Part shown: positions 17,195-25,959 of the stretch, piece by piece
Layout: the number at the start of each line of letters is the position of its first letter
How positions within the stretch are numbered: position 1 is the stretch's first letter
NCBI RefSeq assembly: GCF_016901015.1
Contig: NZ_JAFEUP010000006.1
Coordinates: 62,001 to 126,000, forward strand
Direction: 5' to 3'
From: Zestomonas insulae
Lineage (GTDB): Bacteria > Pseudomonadota > Gammaproteobacteria > Pseudomonadales > Pseudomonadaceae
Length of the DNA: 64,000 nt
Translations under genes and position numbers: made by a program
Notes under the pieces: model-generated
Told to the model about the DNA's origin: nothing
The model's database searches: none
Seen by the model: only the letters and a program-made list of their open reading frames with translations

Positions 17195-18685
17195 TTAGGC
17201 CGGTGTCGGCCCCTTCGCGCGTGGCAGCGAGAAGCAGAACATCGCCCCGCTGGGCGTGACGTTCTGCGCCCAGATGTCGCCGCGGTGCCGCGAGATGATG
17301 TTCTTGCACAGCGCCAGGCCGATGCCGTTGCCGCTGACCTTGGAGGAGAAGAAGCCGTCGAACAGCTTCTCCTGGTGCCCGGCGTCGATGCCGCGGCCGC
17401 GGTCCTCGACGCACAGCACCGCCGAGTCGCGGCTCAGCGAGGTGTAGATGCGCAGCACGCGCTGCGGCAGCGGCAGGTCCATGAGTTCCTCGATGGCGTT
17501 GAACGCCAGGTTGAGAATCACCTGGCCGATCAGCACTCGCTCGCAGCTGACCCACAGCGGCACCTGGCTGGGTACCACCTCGATCTGCACCGAACTGGGC
17601 TGGCCCTTGAGGCTGATGAAGTACCGGGTCTCGGCGAGGATCTCGTTGAGGTCGACCAGTTGCTCGGTTTGCTCGAGCTTGACCAGGTAGCCGCGCACGC
17701 TCTTGATGATCAGCGAGGCGTGCTCGATCTGCCGCACCGCGCTCTGCAGGCCCCAGGCCACGCCCTGATTGGGCGCGTCGCTGTGCTCGAGGCGGATCAG
17801 CGCGCCCTCGATGAAGTTGCGCGTGGCCGCCAGCGGCTGGCTCAGCTCGTGGGAGATCGCCGCGGCCATCTCGCCCATCGCGTTATGCCGCGCCAGGTAC
17901 TCGAGCTTCTGCTCGCTGGCACGCCGCGCTTCCTCGGCGTTGACCTGCTCGCTGACGTCGCGGAACAGCAGCAGGTGGCCCTTGAGATCGTCCTCCAGCT
18001 CGATGTAGCGGCAGGTCGCATGGTGCCAGTGCCAGCTCTGATCCTGGTGCTGGATGCGGTAGTGCACGCTGTAGGCGCCGCGGCCCGGCCGCTTGCGCTG
18101 CAGGTTGGCGAGCAGGCGACGGCGTGACGGCTCGTCGCAGCGGGCGACGAAGCTCTGCCCGACCAGCGGCTGGCCGTCGGCACCGAGCAGGCGCTCGCCG
18201 GACTCGCTGAGGAACTGCAGGGTGCCGTCGGCCGCCAGCACCGCGACGCCCTCGGCGAGGTCCTGCATGAATGCCTTGAGGCGGCTCTCGAAGCGCTTGA
18301 GGTCGCGCTTGACCTGTTCTTCCTTGGAAATGTCGCGGAACTGCACCATCAGCACGTCGCGCTCGGCGAGGTGCACCAGGGTGGCGATCGCCTCGGAGAG
18401 GATGTCCACGCCCTGCTTGGAGCGGTAGCACCACTCGATGGCGCGCTGGCCGGTGCGCGCCGCGCCGGCCAGCCAGCGCAGGCCGACCGAACGGCGGTAC
18501 TTGGGGTCCGGATTGGTCATGTCCGGCGCCTTCAGCGGCACCAGTTCCTCGAGGCTGAAACCCAGCACGCCGAGCGCCGCGGCGTTGGCCCAGAGGATCT
18601 CCTTGGTCTTGGCGTCATGCAGGATGATGCACAACGGCATCGCCTCGATGAGCCGGTGAAAGTCACTGTCCTGCGGCGTGAACAT
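17195..18685 (-). CDS. PAS-domain sensor histidine kinase (FixL-type)
   Basis: A soluble 496-residue kinase without membrane helices. Two PAS domains (about 5-125 and 130-250; FHRLIEAMPLCIILHDAKTKEILWANAAAL and LKAFMQDLAEGVAVLAADGTLQFLSES) precede HisKA with the H-box AAAISHELSQPLAATRNFIEGAL. The catalytic domain follows with an N-box (QVILNLAFNAIEE), G1 (VEDRGRGID) and G2 (GNGIGLALCKNI). The ATG at 18685 is preceded by AGAGG; an in-frame extension of 14 residues exists. It is divergent from iacA. The matching FixJ-like regulator lies 9 kb away at the other end of the iac genes. Sensing of auxin or a metabolite is inferred from position. Confidence 0.88.
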   Translation of the reverse strand: MFTPQDSDFHRLIEAMPLCIILHDAKTKEILWANAAALGVLGFSLEELVPLKAPDMTNPDPKYRRSVGLRWLAGAARTGQRAIEWCYRSKQGVDILSEAIATLVHLAERDVLMVQFRDISKEEQVKRDLKRFESRLKAFMQDLAEGVAVLAADGTLQFLSESGERLLGADGQPLVGQSFVARCDEPSRRRLLANLQRKRPGRGAYSVHYRIQHQDQSWHWHHATCRYIELEDDLKGHLLLFRDVSEQVNAEEARRASEQKLEYLARHNAMGEMAAAISHELSQPLAATRNFIEGALIRLEHSDAPNQGVAWGLQSAVRQIEHASLIIKSVRGYLVKLEQTEQLVDLNEILAETRYFISLKGQPSSVQIEVVPSQVPLWVSCERVLIGQVILNLAFNAIEELMDLPLPQRVLRIYTSLSRDSAVLCVEDRGRGIDAGHQEKLFDGFFSSKVSGNGIGLALCKNIISRHRGDIWAQNVTPSGAMFCFSLPRAKGPTPA

Positions 18686-18779
18686 CGCTGCGCCTCTGCC
18701 GGTTGCCGAGCCGTCGTGCGGCCCCACTGCTTTATACCCTCAGCCTATCGGTCGGGCGCTCAGAAGTAACCCGTCAGCG

Positions 18780-18796
18780 TCTAGGTAATTCCTTTA
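18780..18796 (-). promoter_or_regulatory. Candidate operator in the kinase/iacA intergenic region
   Basis: On the minus strand TAAAGGAATTACCTAGA. A near copy (TAAAGAAACCACCTAGA, 14 of 17 identical) is in the other divergent promoter region of the cluster at 28313-28329. The 253-base gap between the kinase gene and iacA holds no ORF. The site is 143 bases before iacA and 95 bases before the kinase start. Binding by the FixJ-like regulator is inference. Confidence 0.5.
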
Positions 18797-18938
18797 GACA
18801 CGCCCGGTGTCTCCACTAAGCGCCGGCCGAAGCCCCCAATTGAGCGGCCTCGACGGCGATTCATAGACTGGCCACACAGGGTCAGCACTCCTCCGCGGAG
18901 TCCTTGGCCGGCATCCAGAATAAAACGGAGAAGACGCC

Positions 18939-20114
18939 ATGCTGAGCTCAGCTGCGGCCGAGAAGAATGCCACCCGCGAATCGATCGGCACCGGTGTCGA
19001 CGCCCCCGGCTTCCAGGCCGTGGTCGACGAAGTGCGCGCCCGCCGCGACGAGTTCGACGCCAAGGCCCACGTGCCGGTCGACATGATCGCCAAGTTCAAG
19101 GCCGTCGGCATCTACCGCGCCGCCACGCCGCAGTGCTTCGGTGGCGATGCGCTGCCGCCCGCGCGGTTCCTGCACATGATCGAACGCATTTCCGAAGCCG
19201 ACGGCTCGGCCGGCTGGGTAGCCAGCTTCGGCAGCGCCAGCGTGTACCTCGCCGCGCTGCCCAAGGCGAGCCTGGCCAAGCTGTACGCCAACGGTCCCGA
19301 TATCGTCTTTGCCGGTGGCCTGTTCCCGATTCAGCCGGCCGAGCCGGTCGAGGGCGGCGGCTGGAAGGTCAATGGCACCTGGAAATTCGCCAGCGGCTGC
19401 AAGGGCGCCGATGTGCTCGGGGTCGGTATCGGCGCCAGCGGTCCCGGCGGCAAGCCGCGCACCGCGCTGTTCCCGGCCGACCAGGTGGAAATCGTCGAGA
19501 ACTGGAAGGTGATGGGCCTCAAGGGCACCGGCAGCCACGACCTGCGCGTCAAGGACGGTTTCATCAGCGACGACTGGACCTTTATTCGCGGCGGTGAGCC
19601 GAGCATCGACGAGCCGCTGTACCGCTACCCGACGGTGGCCTACGCCGCCCAGGTTCTGGCGGTGGTCAACCTCGGTCTGGCGCGTGCCGCGCTGGACGAA
19701 ATCAACCGCATGTCCGGCGGCCGCACCGGCGCCACTGGCGCACCGAAGCTGGCCGACCGCGCCTACTTCCGCATTGACGCAGCCAAGGCCGAAGCCGATC
19801 TGTGTTCCGCGCGGGCGTTCTTCTACGAAGCCACCGAGCAGGTCTGGCAGTCGATCCTCGACGGCCACCCGGTCACCGACGAGCAGGTCGCCCAGCTGCG
19901 CCTGGCCGCCGTGCATGTGGCGCGGGTCGGCGCCAGCGTCGTGCAGCGTGCCTACACCCTCGCCGGTATCGCCGCCATCTACGACCAGAACCCGCTGCAG
20001 CGTTACCTGCGCGACGCCATGGTGGTGACCCAGCACGCCTTCCTCGGCGATGGCATGTACGACGGCGCCGGCGCGGTGATGCTAGGCGTGCCGCCGATCC
20101 CCGGTTTCCTCTGA
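18939..20114 (+). CDS. iacA: IacA-type flavin-dependent indole-3-acetate monooxygenase
   Basis: A 391-residue protein with an acyl-CoA-dehydrogenase fold used as a two-component (group D) flavin monooxygenase. In the known iac pathway IacA oxygenates the indole ring of indole-3-acetic acid with reduced flavin supplied by IacG. Visible are the N-terminal helical part with GVGI-type contacts (VGIYRAATPQCFGGDALPPARF), the middle beta domain (GGWKVNGTWKFASGCKGAD, MGLKGTGSHDLRVKD) and C-terminal helices with DAMVVTQHAFLGD. The catalytic Glu of true acyl-CoA dehydrogenases is not evident. GGAG precedes the ATG. First gene of iacA-B-I-H-C-D-E-F. Confidence 0.87.
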   Translation: MLSSAAAEKNATRESIGTGVDAPGFQAVVDEVRARRDEFDAKAHVPVDMIAKFKAVGIYRAATPQCFGGDALPPARFLHMIERISEADGSAGWVASFGSASVYLAALPKASLAKLYANGPDIVFAGGLFPIQPAEPVEGGGWKVNGTWKFASGCKGADVLGVGIGASGPGGKPRTALFPADQVEIVENWKVMGLKGTGSHDLRVKDGFISDDWTFIRGGEPSIDEPLYRYPTVAYAAQVLAVVNLGLARAALDEINRMSGGRTGATGAPKLADRAYFRIDAAKAEADLCSARAFFYEATEQVWQSILDGHPVTDEQVAQLRLAAVHVARVGASVVQRAYTLAGIAAIYDQNPLQRYLRDAMVVTQHAFLGDGMYDGAGAVMLGVPPIPGFL

Positions 20115-20178
20115 GTGGCTCGCGCCGCTCGCTAGCTCTCATTCACAGATTCGTTTTCCCAGATTCGAGGATTGATCC

Positions 20179-20544
20179 ATGTCGCAGACCCAAGAACCCC
20201 TCCGCGTCGTCTTCTGCATCGGCATCACGCAGAACTTTTTCGACCTGCCCACCGGCGAAGGCCTCGCCGTGTGGAAAGGCTTCAGCGCCATGATGGGCTC
20301 GCTCGGCGCGCTGCCGGGGGTGACCGTGCTCGGCGCGATGGATGACGACCGGCTGATGGTCGGTGCCTCCACCACCTCGCCGTGGACCGTGTACATCATG
20401 GCCGACGTCGACTGCCACCAGACGGTGATCGACGCCTGCAACCTGTTCCGCACCACCCCGGTGAACGAGTTCAGCCTGTGGAAGTACGCCAAGATCGAAG
20501 CGCGTATCGGCCGCCCGCTGACCATTCCCGAAGCGGCGCGCTAA
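20179..20544 (+). CDS. iacB: IacB-like small protein of auxin catabolism
   Basis: A 121-residue cytosolic protein with alternating strands and helices (LRVVFCIGITQNFFDLPTGEGLAVWKGFSAMMGSLGALPGVTVLGAMDDDRLMVG) resembling a dimeric alpha/beta-barrel fold. Position two in the cluster, immediately after the IacA homologue, and its size fit IacB. The biochemical role of IacB is poorly settled; participation in turnover of the oxygenated indole-acetate intermediate is inferred from context. GAGGA lies before the ATG; three bases separate it from iacI. Confidence 0.75.
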   Translation: MSQTQEPLRVVFCIGITQNFFDLPTGEGLAVWKGFSAMMGSLGALPGVTVLGAMDDDRLMVGASTTSPWTVYIMADVDCHQTVIDACNLFRTTPVNEFSLWKYAKIEARIGRPLTIPEAAR

Positions 20545-20547
20545 GTC

Positions 20548-21036
20548 ATGTCCGTTGCCCTGACCGATCTGCTCCAGCGCCTCGTCACCCTTGAGGGGGA
20601 GAGCGCGGTGCGCCGCGTGGTGGCGCGCTACATGGACCTCTGCGACGTGCCGCATGCACCGGTCGCCGTGGCCGAGCTGGCCGCGCTGTTCACCGAGGAC
20701 GCGATCTGGGAAGGCATCGGCGCGCAGTACGTCGAGAAGTTCGGCCGTCAGCAGGGCCGTGACGCGGTGGCGGCGTTCGTCGCCGCCTACCTGCCGCCGT
20801 CGCCGCACTTCGCGGTGAATCTGCATTTCCTCACCAGCGAGGCGATCCAGGTCGACGGCGACAGCGCCCGCGGGCAATGGATCATGCAGCAGATTTCCAC
20901 CTACGAAGACGGCCGCTCCGAGCTGATCAGCGCGCGCCTCAATCTCGATTTTCGCTGTGTCGACGGTCAGTGGCTGATCGCCCATTTCCGCACCCAGCGC
21001 CTGTTCAACAGCCCCCTGGGAGAGGTTCGCCCATGA
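20548..21036 (+). CDS. iacI: IacI-like SnoaL/NTF2-fold protein
   Basis: A 162-residue protein of the NTF2/SnoaL-like type. An N-terminal helix pair (ESAVRRVVARYMDLCDVP...ELAALFTEDAIWEG) and a curved sheet ending in the typical ARLNLDFRCVDGQWLIAHFRTQ are visible. Such domains often bind or isomerise small ring compounds. It matches the iacI position and size in known auxin-degradation clusters; its exact step is uncertain. The stop overlaps the amidase ATG by four bases. Confidence 0.75.
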   Translation: MSVALTDLLQRLVTLEGESAVRRVVARYMDLCDVPHAPVAVAELAALFTEDAIWEGIGAQYVEKFGRQQGRDAVAAFVAAYLPPSPHFAVNLHFLTSEAIQVDGDSARGQWIMQQISTYEDGRSELISARLNLDFRCVDGQWLIAHFRTQRLFNSPLGEVRP

Positions 21037-22181
21037 GCGTGTTCGTCAACCAGATCGCCCTCGGCGAACCCGGCGGCCTGCGCGTCGCCATCAAGGATTC
21101 GATCGACATCGCCGGCCAGCCGACCTGCGCCGGCAGCCGCGCGCTGGCCAATGCCGCACCGGCGACGCGCAACGCCGCGGTGGTCGATGCACTGCTCGAC
21201 GCCGGCTGGCACATCGTCGGCAAGACCAACATGCACGAGCTGGCGTTCGGCGTCACCGGGATCAACGACTGGACCGGCACGCCGGTCAATCCGCAGGCCC
21301 CCGAGCGGGTCCCCGGCGGTTCGTCGAGTGGCTCCGCGGTGGCGGTCGCCGCCGGCCTCGCCGACGTCGCCCTGGGCACCGACACCGGTGGCTCGGTGCG
21401 CGTGCCGGCGGCCTGCTGCGGGGTGTTCGGCCTCAAGCCGAGCTTCGCCCGGGTCAGCCGTGCCGGCGTGCACCCGGCCTTCACCACCCTCGATTGCGTC
21501 GGCCCGTTCGCGGCCAGCATGGCCCACCTGAGTGCGGCGATGCAGGCGATCTGCCCGGGCTTCCAACCGTTCACCCTGCAGCCCGGCGCGCCGCGCGTGG
21601 CGCTGCTCGAAGTGGCCTGCGACCCGCTGATCCAGGCCTGCCTGGAACGGGTCATCGACTTCGTCGGCTGGCAGCGCCGCGACCACGCGCTGGAGGGCTT
21701 CACCGATGCCTTCGAAGCCGGCCTGACGGTCATCAATCACGAAACCTGGGCGGCCTTCGGCCACCTCACCGGGCAGGGCCTGATCGGCGCTGACGTCGAG
21801 CAGCGCCTGCTCGCCGCCAGCCGCACCGATGCGGTCGCCCTGGCCCACGCCGAGCTGGTGCGCGCGCGCTTCAGTCAGGCGGTCGACGCCGCCCTGGCCA
21901 CCCACGACGTACTGCTGCTGCCGACCCTGCCGGAGCTGCCGCCGCTGCTCAGCGAGGCCCGCCAGGGTCGCGCGGTCGGCGGCATGACCCCGCTGGCGCG
22001 GCCGTTCAACCTCAGCGGCCACCCTGCGCTGTCGGTGCCGGTGCCGCTCGGCGATGGCGGGCTGAAGATCGGCCTGCAGATCGTCGGCCGCAAAGGCGAG
22101 GACGAACGCGTCTGCGCCTATGGCGCGCAACTGGAACACGCCCTGGCTGCCGTGCGGCCTACGAACAAGAACTACGCCTGA
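21033..22181 (+). CDS. iacH: IacH-like amidase-signature hydrolase
   Basis: A 382-residue amidase-signature enzyme with the Ser-Ser-Lys triad: K21 in VAIKDSID, the Ser cluster at 97-99 in PGGSSSGSAVAVAAG, and nucleophile S121 in GTDTGGSVRVPAACCGVFGLKPS. Length is at the short end for the family (often 450-500) but the core is intact. In iac clusters IacH acts after ring oxygenation, where an amide (oxindole-type lactam) must be opened on the way to anthranilate; that assignment is inference. Translationally coupled to iacI. Confidence 0.82.
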   Translation: MSVFVNQIALGEPGGLRVAIKDSIDIAGQPTCAGSRALANAAPATRNAAVVDALLDAGWHIVGKTNMHELAFGVTGINDWTGTPVNPQAPERVPGGSSSGSAVAVAAGLADVALGTDTGGSVRVPAACCGVFGLKPSFARVSRAGVHPAFTTLDCVGPFAASMAHLSAAMQAICPGFQPFTLQPGAPRVALLEVACDPLIQACLERVIDFVGWQRRDHALEGFTDAFEAGLTVINHETWAAFGHLTGQGLIGADVEQRLLAASRTDAVALAHAELVRARFSQAVDAALATHDVLLLPTLPELPPLLSEARQGRAVGGMTPLARPFNLSGHPALSVPVPLGDGGLKIGLQIVGRKGEDERVCAYGAQLEHALAAVRPTNKNYA

Positions 22182-22191
22182 GGAGAACCCC

Positions 22192-23475
22192 ATGAGCGCC
22201 CCTGAGAATGGTCTGATTGCCAAGACCCGCAGCGTCGAGGAGCTGATCCAGTCGGACCGCGTCGACGTATCCCTGTACTACGATCCGGAGCTCTACGAAG
22301 TCGAGCTGGAAAAGATCTTCTACCGCACCTGGGTGTGGGTCGGTCACGAGAGCGAAATCCGCAACGCCGGCGACTTCCGCACCACCAGCATCGCCCGTCG
22401 TCCGGTGATCGTGGTGCGCGACAAGAAGGGCGGCATCAACGTCCTCGAGAACCGCTGCCGCCACCGTGGCGCCACCGTGTGCGAGAAGCACAAGGGCAAC
22501 GCCACTGGCTTCACCTGCCCGTACCACAGCTGGTCCTACGCCCTCGACGGCAAGCTGCGCGCGCTGCCCTATCCGGACGGTTACGAGGACATCCTCGACA
22601 AGTCCGAGCTGCCGCTCAACAGCCTGAAGGTCGGTACTTACGCGGGGATGATCTTCGCCAGCTTCAACCCGGACGTGGAGCCGCTGGAAGACTTCCTCGG
22701 CGGTGCCAAGCACTGGATGGACCTGTTCATGAAGCAGGGCGCCGGCTACCCGATCAAGGTGCAGGGCGAACACAAGTTCAAGTTCGGCGGCAACTGGAAG
22801 ATCCAGCTGGAAAACACCACCGACGGCTACCACTTCCCGATCGTGCACAAGTCGTTCATGTCCTCGGTGGATGAAGAAACCGAAGAAATGCTCTCCTTCA
22901 TGCACGACGAGAAGGCTGTCACCCACGCCCTCGGCAACGGCCACAGCGTGATGGTGATGGTCCCCGAGCACGTCGACCTCGACCACGACGACGGCACCGA
23001 GCAGCTCCAGGAGCGCTTCGCCCACGTCACCGAGGAACTGTCGAAGACCATGGAACCGGCCCAGGTGCGCCGCATCGTGCGTTCGCTGCACGGCGCCGGC
23101 TTCAACCTCAACCTGTTCCCCAACGTCGCCATGTCGATGTCGTTCTTCCGCGTGCTCAACCCGCTGTCGGTCACCGAGACCGAGATCCGCCACGTTGCCC
23201 TCGGCATGGACGGCGGCCCGGAAATCGCCAACCGCGAGCGCATGCGTGTCCACGAACACTTCCAGGGCCCGTTCGGCTTCGGCACCACCGATGACGCCGA
23301 GGCCTGGGAACGCGTGCAGCGCGGCTCCTATGGCGGCCCGCAGCTGCCGATCCTGGTAAACCGCGGCCTCAATCGCGAAGTCGTTGCTGAAAACGGCGAC
23401 AAGGTCTCCCACGCCACCGACGAAGGCGGCATGCGCGAAGCCTATGCCATGTGGAAAAGGATGATGAGCCAATGA
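22192..23475 (+). CDS. iacC: Rieske aromatic-ring dioxygenase alpha subunit (IacC)
   Basis: A 427-residue large subunit. The Rieske [2Fe-2S] ligands are C89/H91 (CRHRG) and C109/H112 (CPYHSW). The mononuclear-iron region reads LENTTDGYHFPIVHKSF, with the bridging Asp and two His. Expected to act with IacD and the reductase IacF, probably dihydroxylating an anthranilate-type intermediate to catechol, which would link to the cat genes downstream. It resembles the AndAc/NagG branch of about 423 residues more than AntA/BenA of about 455. AGGAGA precedes the ATG. Confidence 0.87.
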   Translation: MSAPENGLIAKTRSVEELIQSDRVDVSLYYDPELYEVELEKIFYRTWVWVGHESEIRNAGDFRTTSIARRPVIVVRDKKGGINVLENRCRHRGATVCEKHKGNATGFTCPYHSWSYALDGKLRALPYPDGYEDILDKSELPLNSLKVGTYAGMIFASFNPDVEPLEDFLGGAKHWMDLFMKQGAGYPIKVQGEHKFKFGGNWKIQLENTTDGYHFPIVHKSFMSSVDEETEEMLSFMHDEKAVTHALGNGHSVMVMVPEHVDLDHDDGTEQLQERFAHVTEELSKTMEPAQVRRIVRSLHGAGFNLNLFPNVAMSMSFFRVLNPLSVTETEIRHVALGMDGGPEIANRERMRVHEHFQGPFGFGTTDDAEAWERVQRGSYGGPQLPILVNRGLNREVVAENGDKVSHATDEGGMREAYAMWKRMMSQ

Positions 23476-23972
23476 GCAATCAAGACAATCTGAGCGGCCT
23501 GTCCGCACCGCTGGCGCAGGCCATCGAGTTCATCTGGCGCGAAGCCGAGCTGCTCGACAGCAAGAACTACGCGGCCTGGTCCGAGCTGTGGAGCGAGGAG
23601 GGTATCTACGTGATCCCGATCGACCCGGACACCACCGACTTCGCCGCCAGCCTGAACTACGTCTACGACGACGCGCGCATGCGTGACCTGCGCATCGAGC
23701 GCCTGACCAGCGGCTTCGCGCCGTCGGCGGTGGACGCCGCGCGCACCGTGCGCAGCGTGTCGCGCTTCACCCTGGTGGAAGCGGCCGGCAACGTCGTCGA
23801 GGTGCGTTCCGCTCAGCTGCTGTTCGCCTACAAGCGTGGCGTGCACACCCCGGTGGCCGCGGATCTGACCCACCGCATCCGCTTCGAGAACGGCGTCGGC
23901 CGCCTCGAGCTGAAGGTAGTGCGCCTGATCAACTCCCAAGACAACCTGACCGCGCTCGGTTATCTGCTCTGA
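23472..23972 (+). CDS. iacD: Aromatic-ring dioxygenase beta subunit (IacD)
   Basis: A 166-residue NTF2-fold small subunit: AIEFIWREAELLDSKNYAAWSELWSEEGIYVIPIDPDT, then a C-terminal curved sheet (FTLVEAAGNVVEVRSAQLLFAYKRG). It makes the alpha3beta3 oxygenase with IacC. The ATG overlaps the iacC stop (ATGA); an in-frame ATG seven codons upstream lies inside iacC and is less likely. Confidence 0.87.
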   Translation: MSNQDNLSGLSAPLAQAIEFIWREAELLDSKNYAAWSELWSEEGIYVIPIDPDTTDFAASLNYVYDDARMRDLRIERLTSGFAPSAVDAARTVRSVSRFTLVEAAGNVVEVRSAQLLFAYKRGVHTPVAADLTHRIRFENGVGRLELKVVRLINSQDNLTALGYLL

Positions 23973-23982
23973 GGTGAACCCG

Positions 23983-24723
23983 ATGTCCCGAGTAGCCCTG
24001 ATTACCGGCGCCGCGCGCGGCCTTGGCGAATGCATTGCCCGTGCACTGCACGGCGCCGGTTACCGCGTGGCGCTGGCCGATGTGCAGCTGGACGCCGTGC
24101 AGCAGCTCGCCGATCAGCTCGACCCGTCCGGGCAGAGCGCCGTGGCGCTGCAGCTCGACGTGCGCGACAAGGCCGCGTTCGAAGCGGCACGTGACCTGCT
24201 CGTCGCGCGCTGGGGCGGCACCGATGTGCTGGTCAACAACGCCGGCAAATCCAAGGTCGCTGCGCTGATGGAGATCAGCCCGGAAGAGTTCGACGAGATC
24301 GTCGCCATCAACCTGCGCGGCACTTTCGTCGCCTGCCAGGTGTTCGGCGCGCACTTCGCCGAGCGCGGCTTCGGGCGGATCATCAACATCGGCTCGCTGG
24401 CCGGGCAGAACGGCGGCACCGCCACTGGCGCGCACTACGCGGCGGCCAAGGGCGGCGTGGCGACCCTGACCAAGGTGTTCGCCCGCGAGCTGGCCAGCCG
24501 TGGCGTGACGGTCAACAGCATCTCGCCGGGTCCGCTGGACCTGCCGGTGGTGTACGAGACCGTGGCCCCCGAGCGTATCGCGCAGATCAAGCAGATGGTG
24601 CCGGTCGGCACCCTCGGTTCGGCCGACTACATCGCCGACAGCGTGCTGCTGCTCGCCGCCGACCACGCCGCCTCGGTGACCGGCGCCTGCTGGGACATCA
24701 ACGGCGGCTTGTTTATGCGTTGA
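23983..24723 (+). CDS. iacE: Short-chain dehydrogenase/reductase (IacE)
   Basis: A 246-residue classical SDR: cofactor motif TGAARGLG (about 8-15), NNAG (about 84-87), catalytic Ser in NIGSLAGQ and YAAAK (Tyr/Lys near 150-154), C-terminal GACWDINGGLFMR. In iac pathways IacE oxidises or reduces the hydroxylated indole-acetate intermediate towards dioxindole-3-acetate. GAGGTG lies at normal distance from the ATG at 23983; a GTG three codons earlier is inside that site. The gene is separated from iacF by a 167-base stretch full of palindromic repeats. Confidence 0.85.
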   Translation: MSRVALITGAARGLGECIARALHGAGYRVALADVQLDAVQQLADQLDPSGQSAVALQLDVRDKAAFEAARDLLVARWGGTDVLVNNAGKSKVAALMEISPEEFDEIVAINLRGTFVACQVFGAHFAERGFGRIINIGSLAGQNGGTATGAHYAAAKGGVATLTKVFARELASRGVTVNSISPGPLDLPVVYETVAPERIAQIKQMVPVGTLGSADYIADSVLLLAADHAASVTGACWDINGGLFMR

Positions 24724-24729
24724 TGCTTT

Positions 24730-24845
24730 ATCCCTCTCCTTCTCTTCATAAAAGAAGGACGGGAGAGGGGCGTTCATGTGCCGGATCGGGCCCGCGTGGC
24801 GCGGTCCAACCCCCTCTCCCGTCGGGAGAGGGCTGGGGTGAGGGG
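24730..24845. repeat. Palindromic repeat block inside the iac operon
   Basis: The iacE-iacF gap contains two inverted units, CCCTCTCCTTCTCTTC... with GGGAGAGGGG and CCCCCTCTCCCGTCGGGAGA followed by GGGCTGGGGTGAGGGG. They are the same family as at 1.7, 43.8 and 44.7 kb. No ORF is seen here. Confidence 0.7.
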
Positions 24846-24890
24846 CCTTTCCTTCACCCGATTCACGAATCAACTTCGCCAGGTGCTGCA

Positions 24891-25844
24891 ATGATGAAAG
24901 TCCGGATCGAAAAAATCGTCGAGGAAGCGCAGGACATTCGCTCCTTCCGCCTGGTGCGTCTCGACGGCCAACCCTTCGAGGCCTACGAGCCGGGCGCCCA
25001 CGTGGACGTCACCGGACCGACCGGGGTAACCCGCCAGTACTCGCTGTGCAGCCCGCCGGACGACGGCGCCGCCTACCTGGTCGCGGTGAAGAAGGAAGCG
25101 CAGTCGCGCGGCGGCTCGCAGGCCCTGCACGACCTGGTAAAGGAAGGCGAGGAGCTGGACATCGGCGCGCCGCGCAACCTGTTCCGCCTTGCTCCGGAAG
25201 CCCGCGAGCATGTGCTGGTGGCCGCCGGTATCGGCGTCACGCCGCTGCTGTCGATGGCCTACCGGCTGGTCGCCACCGGGCAGAGCTTCCGCCTGCACTA
25301 CTTCGCCCGCTCGCCGGAATATGCGGCGTTCACCGCGCTGCTCGAGCGTGCGCCGTTCGCCGGCAATGTCGAGTTCCACTACGGCGTCGAGCCGGCCGAG
25401 CTGGATGCCGCGCTGAGCGCCTGTCTGGCCAGTGCCAGCGGCGAAGCGCACGTCTACACCTGCGGCCCGGCGCCGTTCATGAACAAGGTGGTGGAAGTCG
25501 CCAGCCGCACGCGGCCGGCGGACAACGTGCATCTGGAACACTTCGCCGCCGACCCGGCCGCGCAGAGTGGCCCGAGCGGCGGCTTCGAGGTCGAACTGGC
25601 CAGTTCCGGGGTGGTGCTGCATGTGCCGGCCGACAGCAGCCTGGTCGACGTGCTGCAGGCGCATGGTTGCGACATCGACACCGAGTGTCGCGAAGGCATC
25701 TGCGGCACCTGCATCGTCGAGGTGCTCGATGGCGAGCCGGACCATCGCGACAACTGCCTGTCGAACAAGGAAAAGGCCGCGAACAAGCAGATCTGCGCCT
25801 GCGTCTCGCGGGCCAAGAGCGCGCGGCTGGTGCTCGACCTGTAA
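24891..25844 (+). CDS. iacF: Dioxygenase reductase, FNR/FMN plus 2Fe-2S (IacF)
   Basis: A 317-residue phthalate-dioxygenase-reductase-like electron carrier: flavin domain with RQYSLC, NAD(P)H domain (HVLVAAGIGVTPLLSMAYRL, YTCGPAPFM), and a C-terminal plant-type ferredoxin with CREGICGTC and a later Cys in DHRDNCLS. It passes electrons from NADH to the IacCD oxygenase. Tandem ATGs at 24891 and 24894 are both possible. A repeat block upstream may weaken coupling to iacE, though the strand and pathway are shared. Confidence 0.88.
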   Translation: MMKVRIEKIVEEAQDIRSFRLVRLDGQPFEAYEPGAHVDVTGPTGVTRQYSLCSPPDDGAAYLVAVKKEAQSRGGSQALHDLVKEGEELDIGAPRNLFRLAPEAREHVLVAAGIGVTPLLSMAYRLVATGQSFRLHYFARSPEYAAFTALLERAPFAGNVEFHYGVEPAELDAALSACLASASGEAHVYTCGPAPFMNKVVEVASRTRPADNVHLEHFAADPAAQSGPSGGFEVELASSGVVLHVPADSSLVDVLQAHGCDIDTECREGICGTCIVEVLDGEPDHRDNCLSNKEKAANKQICACVSRAKSARLVLDL

Positions 25845-25959
25845 CGGCGGTGCGCGGCGTGCGCTAGGCACGCCGCGCAAACCGCTTGGCAGATGGCGAC
25901 AAGCGGATCGGCCGGCGCGCCGCCACAATGGGGGGACTGTCCTTGCTGACGGAACCTGC

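Noticed and set aside
22192..23475. Benzoate or anthranilate dioxygenase (BenA/AntA) of a separate pathway
   Set aside because: Length is shorter than BenA/AntA and the full set of neighbouring iac genes fits auxin catabolism better, though an anthranilate-like substrate within that pathway remains likely.
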